NCBI RefSeq assembly: GCF_001815905.1
Contig: NZ_KV823262.1
Span: 1 to 34,293 of the forward strand
Source of the DNA: Brevibacterium sp. HMSC07C04
GTDB taxonomy: Bacteria > Actinomycetota > Actinomycetes > Actinomycetales > Brevibacteriaceae
Length of the DNA stretch: 34,293 nt
Direction: 5' to 3'
The position numbers and the translations under genes are program-made. How positions within the stretch are numbered: position 1 is the stretch's first letter; the number at the start of each line of letters is the position of its first letter. Below are positions 8,201-15,800 of the stretch, piece by piece. The notes below the pieces were generated by a model. The model searched no databases. It was not told the origin of the DNA and worked only from the letters and a program-made list of their open reading frames with translations.

Positions 8201-10123
8201 GTCGGCGATATGAGCGGGGACGTCTTCGGCAACGGAATGCTGCGCACACCCCACACCCGCCTGGTTGCTGCGTTTGACCACCGCGACATCTTCATCGACC
8301 CGAACCCAGACGCTGCCGCTTCTTTCCAGGAGCGCAAGCGGCTGTACGATCTTCCCGGCTCATCGTGGAAGGACTACTCGCAAGAGCTCATCTCCGCCGG
8401 CGGCGGCGTGTTCTCCCGCAGTGCGAAGGCCATCACGGTCAGTGCGGAGGCAGCCGAGGCCCTTGGGATTGAGCCGGGCTCCACCTCGCCGGATGACCTC
8501 ATCCGCGCAGTCCTGCGCGCTCCGGTCGACCTCGTGTACTTCGGCGGCATCGGCACCTACCTCAAAGCGTCGGAAGAAACCGACCTCGACGTGGGCGACA
8601 AGGCAAACGACGCCATCCGCATCAACGGTTCCGACGTGCAGGCGCGCGTCGTGGTGGAGGGCGGAAACCTCGCCTGCACTCAGCGCGGCCGCGTCGAAGC
8701 CGCCCGCAGCGGGGTGCGCATCAACACCGACGCGATCGACAATTCCGGCGGCGTCGACGCATCCGACCACGAGGTCAACATCAAACTGCTGCTGGAACAG
8801 GCCATTGCGGCAGGCTCACTGGCCCGCGAAGACCGCAGCGGGCTGCTGCGCTCGCTGCAGGACGACGTCGCTCGGTCGGTGCTCGAACACAACTACGCGC
8901 AGAACGCCGCGCTCGGCGATGCCGCGTGGAACGCCCGGTCTATGACGCAGACACACGAACGGCTCATGGCCTACCTCGAAGAGCACGCCGGGCTCGACCG
9001 CGAAGTCGAAGCGCTGCCCACAGACGCCGAACTGACCCAGCGCCACGACGCAGGCGGAAGCATCACAACGCCGGAAACCGCCGTTCTGCTGGCCTACGTC
9101 AAAATGGATGCCGGCAGCCAGATCTTCAATTCCGCTGTGCCGGATGAGGCGTTTATGCGCCGGTACCTCGCAAGCTACTTCCCACCATCAGCGGCTGAGC
9201 GCTTCTCCGACATCATCGAATCTCATCCGCTGGCCCGCGAGATCGCGGTGTCGAACCTCGTCAACAGGATCGTGGACTTCGGCGGCATCAGCTACCTCTA
9301 CCGCCTGCTGGAGGAAACCGGAACGACAATCGCGCACGCGGCGCGCGTCTACACCGTCGTCAATGAGCTGTTCAGCCTTGAGGCGCACCTGGATGACATC
9401 CGCACACTCGACAACCGGGTGTCCGTTGATGTGCAGAAGCGCCTGCAGTACAACGCCGTCAGACTGCTGGACCGCGCTTCGCGCTGGCTCATTCAGCAGG
9501 CTCCCGGCGAATTCGATGTGCTCAGGGCCCTCGAGTATTACCAGGCGACCGTCGCTCAGCTGCGTGAGCTCATGCCGTCGGTGCTGCAGGGCAAGGACCT
9601 GTCCGACTACCAAGCGAACAAGCAGGCCTACGTCGATGAGGGTGTTCCGGAGGACGTCGCGGCTCGGGCTGCCGGGCTGCTCGATGAGTTCTCACTTCTG
9701 GACATCGTGCAGATCGCCAGCCGCGTGGACCGCCCGGCCCTTGACGTGGCGGCCGTCTACTACGGCATGTCGGCCCGCTTCGAAGCGGCTTCGCTTCTGA
9801 AGATGATCGGCAGGCTCGACCGCAGCAGCCGGTGGAAAGCACTGGCACGCGCTGCAACGCGCGATGAGTTCTACCAGGCCCTGCACGGCATCGTGGTGTC
9901 TGTTTTCGATGTCTCACACACCACCGCGCCCACGCTGGAAGACCGCGCAGTGGAGCGCATGGAGCAGTGGGAGTACACCAACCGCACGAGCATGGAGCAG
10001 GTGGTGGGGCTCATTGAGGAGATCAGCAGGATTGACGACCCGGGCCAGGCGCCGATTTCGGTTCTGCTGCGCATGCTGCGCTCGGTCGTCCGCTCCACCG
10101 AGTTCCAGTCTGAAGTCCGATGA
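5213..10123 (+). CDS. gdh: NAD-dependent glutamate dehydrogenase, 180-kDa class
   Basis: This very large enzyme (1636 residues) oxidises glutamate to 2-oxoglutarate and ammonia with NAD and links amino-acid catabolism to the TCA cycle. The N-terminal about 500 residues carry the ACT-like regulatory segments of this class. The catalytic core is unmistakable: RGGLRWSDRRDDFRTEALG and the lysine-rich KTQMVKNALIVPAGAKGGF lie at about residues 825-865. GSNGYDHKEMGIT and the dinucleotide-binding VVGVGDMSGDVFGNGML are at about 960-1010, and VYFGGIGTYLK and VEGGNLACTQRGR follow. The helical C-terminal domain (last about 400 residues) is complete. Length fits the family (about 1600). GTG 5213 best suits the GAGGTGAT site; ATG 5207 and GTG 5204 are alternatives. 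The stop overlaps pdtaS by 4 nt. Confidence 0.95.
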   Translation: MTQAYTAEIAQSWQQLSGNPGSAALVSAYYPNVTESDFEVYGPEVLAATLDYHFGVAGRFDGEAPQIDIHNPDADDPDYTGNRTIIDIVVGDKRFLLSSIVNKVSSLGYAIRAVHHPILRTVRTGGTLEVIDPAQLQQTTTDTSALPIISAELGDGGQTNVESWIHIEIDRIPEAEFAQLQETLASVVSMLSAATGDYPAMRDRAREIAQRLRENPPADDLEDEASEAAALLEWLDGRFAFMGYREYRLKNIDGQSVLEPIEATALGISAMRSATTSPLSEAVAAHAEDRHVLVLTKANSRSHIIRPDYMDYLGVKTFDENGQIVGEKRFVGLYTSSMYTSSVLDIPVIRRKAREIIERSGMSRESHSGDELLSVLESYPRDEILQSSVEDIEKVVLPVVNLQEKREASVFIRRDDYERFVSVLVYVPRDLYDTASRKRVERVLRQRYRAESVDFDVQLSSSALARLHFTARVARSEPLPAVDSAEVAARIRGAVRSWSEDVQEFLAPSGTRVSHSDQARVALWGNAFPGAYEESYTPHDALTDIARFEECERLGSALMRFEPDSEHLRESGIDPETLPEDAELTRVRMLFYKRKPASLSTMLPLLSSMGGDIIDERPYRLSLGDGTQRYLYDFGIEFPTPITQADFGRLEDAYLAGWMEEREYGNLDRLLLAGLNWREVELLRSIVRYLRQASVAYSDSYIARVLAANTDLARGLVDLFSAKFDPEFSGDRETAVSEHDNRVEAGLRGLATLDEDRIVRSMLAFIRAAVRTNFYHPADGALPTALAFKLLPEELGFLPLPRPQIETWVYSPRVEGVHLRFGAVARGGLRWSDRRDDFRTEALGLAKTQMVKNALIVPAGAKGGFYPKGLPVGDPEARAAAGQAAYEEFIGALLDITDNLDGSGTAVSPERTVVYDSEDAYLVVAADKGTARFSDVANAISTARGFWLGDAFASGGSNGYDHKEMGITSRGAWKSTERHFRELGVNTDEDDFTVVGVGDMSGDVFGNGMLRTPHTRLVAAFDHRDIFIDPNPDAAASFQERKRLYDLPGSSWKDYSQELISAGGGVFSRSAKAITVSAEAAEALGIEPGSTSPDDLIRAVLRAPVDLVYFGGIGTYLKASEETDLDVGDKANDAIRINGSDVQARVVVEGGNLACTQRGRVEAARSGVRINTDAIDNSGGVDASDHEVNIKLLLEQAIAAGSLAREDRSGLLRSLQDDVARSVLEHNYAQNAALGDAAWNARSMTQTHERLMAYLEEHAGLDREVEALPTDAELTQRHDAGGSITTPETAVLLAYVKMDAGSQIFNSAVPDEAFMRRYLASYFPPSAAERFSDIIESHPLAREIAVSNLVNRIVDFGGISYLYRLLEETGTTIAHAARVYTVVNELFSLEAHLDDIRTLDNRVSVDVQKRLQYNAVRLLDRASRWLIQQAPGEFDVLRALEYYQATVAQLRELMPSVLQGKDLSDYQANKQAYVDEGVPEDVAARAAGLLDEFSLLDIVQIASRVDRPALDVAAVYYGMSARFEAASLLKMIGRLDRSSRWKALARAATRDEFYQALHGIVVSVFDVSHTTAPTLEDRAVERMEQWEYTNRTSMEQVVGLIEEISRIDDPGQAPISVLLRMLRSVVRSTEFQSEVR

Positions 10124-11598
10124 CCTTCTCAAAGGAGCTGCAGGCTGCCCCGTCGATTCGCGGTGAGGAAGACATTGAGTGGATCCACCTGCTGGTGGGG
10201 GATTGGCAGCTCATAGCCGACCTGTCGTTTGCCGACCTCGTGCTGTGGGTTCCCGAAAGCGTCGACGGCGACGAGAGCTTCCGCATCATCGCGCACTGTC
10301 GGCCCACCACCGGGGCGACTGTGTTTCACCGCGACCAGGTGGGCGAACGCGCTGAGCCCGGGGTGCACGATCTGCTGTCCCGCGCCTACGCGCAGAACCG
10401 GATTGTGGCCTCCCACGAAGACGAGTGCGATCTGGCGGAGGTCGAAGCTGTGCCGGTCAGGCGCGACGGGCGCACGATTGCGCTGATGACCCGCCACACT
10501 CAGGGCGTGCGGCGCGGGGGCGTGAGCCGTCTGGAGCGGAACTATCGCCTGTGCGGATCGACTCTCATGGCGATGGTTGCCGAAGGCTCTTTCCCTGGAA
10601 CCGAGGCGCCCTCGGCTGCTCGCCGAGGTGAACCTCGGGTGGGCGACGGTTTGGCTGTTCTCGCCCGCGAGGGCAGGGTTCGGTATGTTTCGCCCAATGG
10701 GATTTCGGTGCTGCACCGGTTGGGGCACGAAGGTGATATCGAGGGCCGCTACCTGGCTGAGATCGTATCGGGCCTGATCAAACAGCAGCGGCCTGTCGAC
10801 GAGGCGCTGCCGTTGGTACTCACCGGTCGGGCCGCGTGGCGAACGGAGGTCGAAGCCGGCCGGGTAGCAGTGTCGCTTCGGTCTATTCCCCTTTCTCGCG
10901 GCGATGTGCGAACGGGTGCGCTGGTTCTGCTGCGCGATGTTTCGGAGATCCGCAGGCGCGAACGCGATCTGCTCAGTCGTGACGCCATGATTCGCGAAGT
11001 GCACCACCGGGTGAAGAACAACCTGCAGACAGTGTCGGCTCTCCTGCGCCTGCAGCAGAGGAGGGCAGAATCTCCGCATGCCAAAGAATCGCTGTCGGAG
11101 GCTATGCGCCGGGTTGAGATGATCGCGGTTGTCCACGACGTGCTGTCGCAGGGAATAGAAACGGAAGTCAATTTCGATGAGATCGTCGACAAGGGTCTGC
11201 GCCTGACCCCCGAGCTGGCTTCGCCGAACATCCGGGTGGCCGTCAGCAGACGCGGCAGCTTTGGGCCGATCAGCTCGGCTGATTCGACTTCGCTTGCACT
11301 GGCGCTGACAGAACTGGTCACCAACGCGGTTGAACACGGCTTCGGAGGCTTTGACGACGAAGAGACGGTTGAGGGGTCGGTGACTGTTACACCCCGCCGC
11401 TACGACGACCGCCTCGAAGTGATCGTCGCTGACACCGGGGTGGGGATCTCAGATGAGCGCGGACCGGGCTCCGGCCTTGGAACGCAGATTGTCCGCACGC
11501 TCATCACAACCAACCTGGATGGGACCATTGAGTGGCGGCCGCGCCCCGGCGGGGGAACAGAAGCAGTCATTGACGTCCCGCTGCGCGAAGGTTCGTAG
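10120..11598 (+). CDS. pdtaS: PdtaS-type cytosolic sensor histidine kinase
   Basis: The 492-residue kinase has no membrane segment. Its domain order is an N-terminal GAF-type region (about 1-150), a PAS domain (about 170-285), a HisKA_2 dimerisation/phosphoacceptor domain, and a HATPase_c domain (about 370-490). The phosphoacceptor motif is EVHHRVKNNLQTVSALLRLQ, with the likely phospho-histidine at residue 296. The ATP-binding N-box is LALALTELVTNAVEHGFGG and a G-box is DTGVGISDE. This architecture is that of PdtaS (M. tuberculosis Rv3220c), which phosphorylates PdtaR, an ANTAR-domain RNA-binding antiterminator; pdtaR is not in the window. In M. tuberculosis pdtaS also neighbours whiB1, as here. 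The ATG overlaps the gdh stop by 4 nt, so kinase synthesis is probably coupled to gdh translation. Confidence 0.9.
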   Translation: MTFSKELQAAPSIRGEEDIEWIHLLVGDWQLIADLSFADLVLWVPESVDGDESFRIIAHCRPTTGATVFHRDQVGERAEPGVHDLLSRAYAQNRIVASHEDECDLAEVEAVPVRRDGRTIALMTRHTQGVRRGGVSRLERNYRLCGSTLMAMVAEGSFPGTEAPSAARRGEPRVGDGLAVLAREGRVRYVSPNGISVLHRLGHEGDIEGRYLAEIVSGLIKQQRPVDEALPLVLTGRAAWRTEVEAGRVAVSLRSIPLSRGDVRTGALVLLRDVSEIRRRERDLLSRDAMIREVHHRVKNNLQTVSALLRLQQRRAESPHAKESLSEAMRRVEMIAVVHDVLSQGIETEVNFDEIVDKGLRLTPELASPNIRVAVSRRGSFGPISSADSTSLALALTELVTNAVEHGFGGFDDEETVEGSVTVTPRRYDDRLEVIVADTGVGISDERGPGSGLGTQIVRTLITTNLDGTIEWRPRPGGGTEAVIDVPLREGS

Positions 11599-11619
11599 CG
11601 ACACCTGCGCGGGGCGGAA

Positions 11620-11673
11620 GAACTCTGAGAGCATCAGAGGATCACGATGAGCAGCGAAGGAACTCTGAGAGCA
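11620..11673 (+). repeat. Two 14-bp direct repeats 40 nt apart
   Basis: GAACTCTGAGAGCA occurs at 11620-11633 and again at 11660-11673, just after the pdtaS stop. Part of the first copy also forms CTCTGA/TCAGAG dyad symmetry with following bases. No function is evident. Confidence 0.6.
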
Positions 11674-11691
11674 GCTGCGTGCAAATGCAGA

Positions 11692-11719
11692 AGCGGGGAC
11701 TGAAACCTCAGTCCCCGCT
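11692..11719. terminator. Bidirectional terminator between pdtaS and whiB1
   Basis: AGCGGGGACTGA and TCAGTCCCCGCT form a perfect 12-bp stem with the four-base loop AACC, between two convergent genes. A short T-containing stretch follows on the plus strand. Confidence 0.8.
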
Positions 11720-11733
11720 CGCTTTGTCTGTTG

Positions 11734-11982
11734 TCAGCGTGCTCTGCGTGCGCGGGCTGCACGGCGTTTGAGGGCACGGCGTTCGTCTTCGCTCATACCG
11801 CCCCACACACCGGCGTCCTGACCGGAGTCAAGGGCCCACTGCAGGCAGGTTTCAGCAACTTCGCAACGACGGCATACACTTTTGGCCTCTTCGATCTGGA
11901 GCAGGGCCGGCCCTGTGTTTCCGATGGGGAAGAAGAGTTCCGGGTCCTCATTGAGGCACGCTGCGCGATGGCGCCAGTCCAT
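11734..11982 (-). CDS. whiB1: WhiB1-type iron-sulfur transcription regulator
   Basis: The 82-residue protein has the four cysteines of WhiB1 at residues 9, 37, 40 and 46, which coordinate a [4Fe-4S] cluster. The G-V-W-G-G turn is at residues 58-62, and a basic C-terminal tail (ERRALKRRAARARRAR) serves for DNA binding. Length and cysteine positions agree with M. tuberculosis WhiB1, an essential NO-responsive regulator that binds the region 4 domain of the primary sigma factor. The start is the ATG preceded by GAAAGG at 6-7 nt; an in-frame extension to 12135 is not supported. The 275-nt gap upstream (11983-12257) holds no other gene, so whiB1 may have a long leader; I could not place its promoter. 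The neighbour pdtaS is conserved in other actinobacteria. Confidence 0.93.
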   Translation of the reverse strand: MDWRHRAACLNEDPELFFPIGNTGPALLQIEEAKSVCRRCEVAETCLQWALDSGQDAGVWGGMSEDERRALKRRAARARRAR

Positions 11983-12245
11983 GGTGTCCTTTCGTACGGT
12001 TGCCGTTAGGCAGGCGGCTGGTGAGGGCGACGAAGCGCACCTGTTCCAGGTGTTGAATAAGGGAGCGAGGGTGCTTCGAATGGCCTGTAGCTCACAGCCT
12101 GTTTCAAGGGTCACATATGGCGCACTCGTGCACAAGGGGTTTCTTGTGTGAACTCCATGACAACTCAGGTTGGCCGCAGAGTGATGGTCGGAGCTGTTTG
12201 CCGGGAACGCGCGGACCGGTCAGTTAGGCCACCCCGGGCGTTTGC

Positions 12246-12251
12246 CATAAT
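12246..12251 (+). promoter_or_regulatory. -10 element giving a leaderless start (lpdA)
   Basis: CATAAT ends 7 nt before the GTG at 12258, with no Shine-Dalgarno sequence between them. The transcript should begin at the start codon. Confidence 0.55.
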
Positions 12252-12257
12252 GCACCT

Positions 12258-13682
12258 GTGAAGAATGTGCTTGATCCCTCGCAGAACCGTGTAGTCATCA
12301 TCGGCGGTGGTCCCGGCGGATACGAAGCCGCTCTCGTCGCCGCTCAGATGGGCGGTGAAGTCATGCTGGTCGAAAGCAACCGCACCGGCGGTTCGGCAGT
12401 TCTGACCGACGTTGTTCCCTCGAAATCGCTGATCGCAACTGCCGAGCTCATGGTTGAGATGGAATCGGCTTCGCACCTGGGCCTCGTTCAGTCCGGAGAC
12501 TCAGACGACTCCGTCCTGGGTGCCGACCTCGCCAGAATCAATGCGCGAATCAAACGGCTTGCAGACGCTCAGGCGACTGACATCAAGCACGGACTGCACG
12601 AAGCCGGTGTCAAAGTCATCAAGGGCCGCGGACGGCTGGCCGGGCCCGATCTTGTCGACGTGACCGAAACCGACGGCACCGAATACCAGCTCAAAGCCGA
12701 CACTATTCTGCTCAGCGTCGGCGCGCACCCGCGCGAACTCGATTCCGCCAAGCCGGACGGCGAGCGGATCCTCACCTGGAAGCAGCTGTACGATCTCGAT
12801 GAACTGCCCGAGCACCTCGTGGTTGTCGGCTCCGGTGTGACGGGTGCCGAGTTCGCCTCGGCCTATCAGGCGCTCGGGTGCGAAGTCACCCTCGTGTCCT
12901 CCCGAGACCAGGTGCTGCCGGGCAAAGACCAGGACGCCGCCGAAGTGCTCGAAAACGCTCTGCGCGGCCGCGGCATGAACGTGCTCAGCCGTTCGCGGGC
13001 GGCGTCAGTCACCCGCGACGGCGACAGTGTGACGGTGGAACTGGCAGATGGCCGCAAGGTCAAGTGCTCACACTGCCTCATGGCGGTCGGCTCCATCCCC
13101 AACACCGATGACCTCGGCTTGGACAACGTCGGAATCGCACTCGAAGACTCCGGTCACATTGTGGTTGACCGGGTTTCGCGCACAACAGTTCCGGGCATCT
13201 ACGCTGCGGGTGACTGCACACCCGTGCTGCCGCTTGCTTCGGTTGCCGCCATGCAGGGCCGCATTGCCATGTGGCACGCTTTCGGCGACGCCGTTATGCC
13301 GCTGAAGCTGCGCAATGTGGCCTCCAACGTCTTCACGGCACCGGAAATCGCAACGGTCGGCTTCACTCAGGCGGAGATGGCCGAAGCCGGCCACGATGTC
13401 GAAGAGCTGCTGCAGCCGCTGCCGACCAACGCGCGGGCAAAAATGCAGGGCATCAAGGACGGCTTCGTGAAGATCTACGCCCGCCGCGGATCAGGTTCCG
13501 TACTCGGCGGCGTTGTCGTCGGCCCGAAGGCATCCGAACTGATCATGCCGATCACGGTTGCTGTTGAGAACCGCCTCACCGTCGATCAGCTCTCAGCTTC
13601 CTTTGCCGTGTACCCGTCGCTGTCCGGGTCGATTACAGAAGCCGCCCGCCGCCTGCACCACTCGGCAGGTTTGGACTTCTGA
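12258..13682 (+). CDS. lpdA: LpdA-type NAD(P)H quinone reductase (non-lipoamide flavoprotein)
   Basis: The 474-residue protein is a two-dinucleotide-binding-domain flavoprotein of the pyridine nucleotide disulfide reductase superfamily. The FAD loop GGGPGG is at residues 16-21. The NAD(P)-binding segment is VVVGSGVTGAEFASAY, the second FAD motif is GIYAAGDCT, and the C-terminal dimerisation domain is complete. Real lipoamide dehydrogenases have CxxxxC in the first helix; here those positions are Ala47 and Val52 (GGSAVLTDVVPSK). The C-terminal active-site His is replaced by Tyr (VYPSLSGSI). It therefore cannot do dihydrolipoamide chemistry, and matches M. tuberculosis LpdA (Rv3303c), a quinone/redox-cycling reductase. 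It converges on the acyl-CoA carboxylase gene. Confidence 0.88.
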   Translation: MKNVLDPSQNRVVIIGGGPGGYEAALVAAQMGGEVMLVESNRTGGSAVLTDVVPSKSLIATAELMVEMESASHLGLVQSGDSDDSVLGADLARINARIKRLADAQATDIKHGLHEAGVKVIKGRGRLAGPDLVDVTETDGTEYQLKADTILLSVGAHPRELDSAKPDGERILTWKQLYDLDELPEHLVVVGSGVTGAEFASAYQALGCEVTLVSSRDQVLPGKDQDAAEVLENALRGRGMNVLSRSRAASVTRDGDSVTVELADGRKVKCSHCLMAVGSIPNTDDLGLDNVGIALEDSGHIVVDRVSRTTVPGIYAAGDCTPVLPLASVAAMQGRIAMWHAFGDAVMPLKLRNVASNVFTAPEIATVGFTQAEMAEAGHDVEELLQPLPTNARAKMQGIKDGFVKIYARRGSGSVLGGVVVGPKASELIMPITVAVENRLTVDQLSASFAVYPSLSGSITEAARRLHHSAGLDF

Positions 13683-13720
13683 GTTTCAGCCGCAAAGCCG
13701 TACCGCAGCGGCGGTTACAG

Positions 13721-13767
13721 CAGACAGCAGCAGAGCCGCACACAAAGTGCGGCTCTGCTGCTGTCTG
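13721..13767. terminator. Perfect 21-bp stem terminator between lpdA and accA3
   Basis: The sequence from 13721 to 13741 is perfectly complementary to 13747-13767, with the five-base loop ACAAA. It lies in the 160-nt gap between two convergent genes and probably stops transcription from both sides. Confidence 0.85.
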
Positions 13768-13842
13768 TGGCCCTGCGATTCAACTGCTGCCTGCGGCATC
13801 AGGTGCCTTGCCGACCTCGGGCGCAGACTCAGCGGGCAGAGC

Positions 13843-15627
13843 TTAGGAAGCGAAGGTGATGAGTGTTGTTCCAGACTTAACGGAAGCGCCAGCCTCCACG
13901 AGAACGTCGCTCACAACGCCTTCGCGGGCGGCTTTGAGGGGCTGCTCCATCTTCATGGCCTCGATGACAGCCAGCGTCTGACCTTCGGACACTGAATCGC
14001 CGGCAGCCACCTCGACGGACACGATGGTGCCCTGCATGGGTGCTGCCAGCTCAGCCGATTCGCTTGCCCGCCGTGAGCCCTTGCGGCGCAGGCGACGGGC
14101 GGGGCGTTCGGTCGCAGCGGCTGTGTTGCCGGCCGCCGCCAGCTCCTTGGGAACTTTGACGGTCAGGCGGTGCCCGTCGACTTCGACGACAACATCGACC
14201 GAGCTGCTTTCGGCACCCTGGTCGGCCTGCGTTGAAGCGGGGATGTCGAAGTTCGGGACGTACTCGGTCTGCAGCCATTCGGTCGACACAGAGAAGTCGT
14301 CTGCGAAAGCCGGCTCGTTCACCAAGGCCCGGTGCAGCGGCAGAAGCGTTGCGACCCCTTCGAGTACGTATTCGCTCAGTGCGCGGCGGGCGCGGGCGAG
14401 TGCATGCTGGCGGTCTTCGCCGGTCACAATGAGCTTGGCGAGCATGGGGTCGAAGTCCGAGGTGACGAAACGGCCGACTTCCACGCCGGAGTCCATGCGC
14501 ACGCCGGGTCCGGCAGGCTCGCGCAGAGCGGTGATCTTGCCGGTTGCGGGGAAGAAGTTCTGGGCGGGGTCTTCTGCGTTGATGCGGAACTGGATGGCGT
14601 GGCCGCGGGGTGCGGGGAAGGATTCGGGCAGAGATTCGCCCTGGGCGATCTTCAGCTGCCATGCGACAAGGTCAATGCCCGCGACCTCTTCCGTGATGGT
14701 GTGCTCGACCTGGATACGGGCGTTGGTTTCCATAAACGACAGCATGCCGTTGTCGCCCATGAGGAACTCACAGGTGGCAGCGCCCACATAGCCCACGGCA
14801 TGCAGAATGCTCGTGGTTGCCTCTTCAAGAGTGGCAACCTGTTCGTCGCTGAGGAACGGTGCAGGGGCTTCTTCGATGATCTTCTGGTTGCGGCGCTGCA
14901 GAGTGCAGTCGCGCGTCGACCCGATGAGGACACGCCCGGCGGCATCGGCGATCGCCTGGACTTCGATGTGGCGGGGACGAAGGATCTGCTGTTCGACCAG
15001 CACGTCGTCGCGGCCGAAAGCGGCTTTGGCTTCGCGGCCGGCGGATTCGTATGCGTGGGGCAGTTCGGCCCGGCTGGCCGCCGTGCGGAAGCCGCGCCCG
15101 CCGCCGCCGTGCACGGCTTTGATGACAACGGGGTAGCCGATCTCGTCGGCTACGGCGAGGGCGTCGTCGACGCTCTCCACCGGTCCGTTGGATCCGCGCG
15201 TGGTGGGTGCGCCGACTTCACGCGCCACAGCGCGGGCGTTGGCTTTGTCTGCAAGGCCTGCGATGGCTGCCGGGGGAGGTCCGACCCACACGAGGCCCGC
15301 GTCGATGACCGCCTGGGCGAATTCGGGGCTTTCTGCCAGGTACCCGTAGCCGGGGTGGACGGCTTCAGCGCCGGAGCGTTCGGCGATTGTGAGGATGGAG
15401 TCGATGTCGAGGTAGGTTTCAGCCGCACCGCTGCCGGGCATGAGCCAGGCATCGTCGGCGTAGCGGACGAAGTCGGCGTCCGAATCGGGTGTTGTGTAGG
15501 CGGCGATCGCGGTCAGACCGAGATCGTGGCACGCCCGGACAACCCGCAGGGCGATTTCACCGCGATTGGCGATGAGCACCCGCGTGAACGGCTTGGTTTT
15601 CACCGTTGCGGAAAAGGTCGGCGACAT
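13843..15627 (-). CDS. accA3: Acyl-CoA carboxylase alpha chain: biotin carboxylase fused to BCCP
   Basis: The 594-residue subunit carboxylates its own biotin with ATP and bicarbonate, then supplies CO2 to a separate carboxyltransferase beta chain to make malonyl-CoA or methylmalonyl-CoA for lipid synthesis. The biotin carboxylase domain occupies about residues 1-450: VLIANRGEIALRV at the start, the ATP-grasp glycine loop GGGGRGFR, and the ENARIQVEHTITEE signature. A linker follows, then the biotinyl domain with the attachment lysine at residue 559 in EAMKMEQ. Length fits M. tuberculosis AccA3 (about 600). The start at 15627 follows AGGAG by 5 nt; an upstream in-frame codon at 15663 is unsupported. 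A candidate -10 element, TAGATT (15668-15663), gives a leader of about 30 nt. Confidence 0.92.
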   Translation of the reverse strand: MSPTFSATVKTKPFTRVLIANRGEIALRVVRACHDLGLTAIAAYTTPDSDADFVRYADDAWLMPGSGAAETYLDIDSILTIAERSGAEAVHPGYGYLAESPEFAQAVIDAGLVWVGPPPAAIAGLADKANARAVAREVGAPTTRGSNGPVESVDDALAVADEIGYPVVIKAVHGGGGRGFRTAASRAELPHAYESAGREAKAAFGRDDVLVEQQILRPRHIEVQAIADAAGRVLIGSTRDCTLQRRNQKIIEEAPAPFLSDEQVATLEEATTSILHAVGYVGAATCEFLMGDNGMLSFMETNARIQVEHTITEEVAGIDLVAWQLKIAQGESLPESFPAPRGHAIQFRINAEDPAQNFFPATGKITALREPAGPGVRMDSGVEVGRFVTSDFDPMLAKLIVTGEDRQHALARARRALSEYVLEGVATLLPLHRALVNEPAFADDFSVSTEWLQTEYVPNFDIPASTQADQGAESSSVDVVVEVDGHRLTVKVPKELAAAGNTAAATERPARRLRRKGSRRASESAELAAPMQGTIVSVEVAAGDSVSEGQTLAVIEAMKMEQPLKAAREGVVSDVLVEAGASVKSGTTLITFAS

Positions 15628-15662
15628 TCGCTCTCCTGAGAGGGTCGGGGATAGACACAGCA

Positions 15663-15681
15663 AATCTAGTGATGAGCACTA
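15663..15681 (-). promoter_or_regulatory. accA3 promoter with overlapping dyad
   Basis: On the minus strand TAGATT is a candidate -10 element. Immediately upstream, and overlapping it, TAGTG and CACTA form a perfect 5-bp dyad around ATGAG (15667-15681). This could be an operator for a fatty-acid-responsive regulator; that is speculation from position. Confidence 0.3.
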
Positions 15682-15800
15682 ATGGTTTGTGTGCTGGTGA
15701 CAAAAGGAATGGAAAAGCTTTTGGCGCAAGCATTGGGTGTGCGTGTCTGCTGTGGGCTGGCCTACTCGGCCCGGGCAGTGACACCCGCCTTCAGCCGCGA

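Noticed and set aside
14332..15639. A long open frame of 435 codons antisense to accA3.
   Set aside because: It is a codon-bias shadow of a clearly functional biotin carboxylase gene; its translation is low-complexity Gly/Val/Asp rich with no domain.
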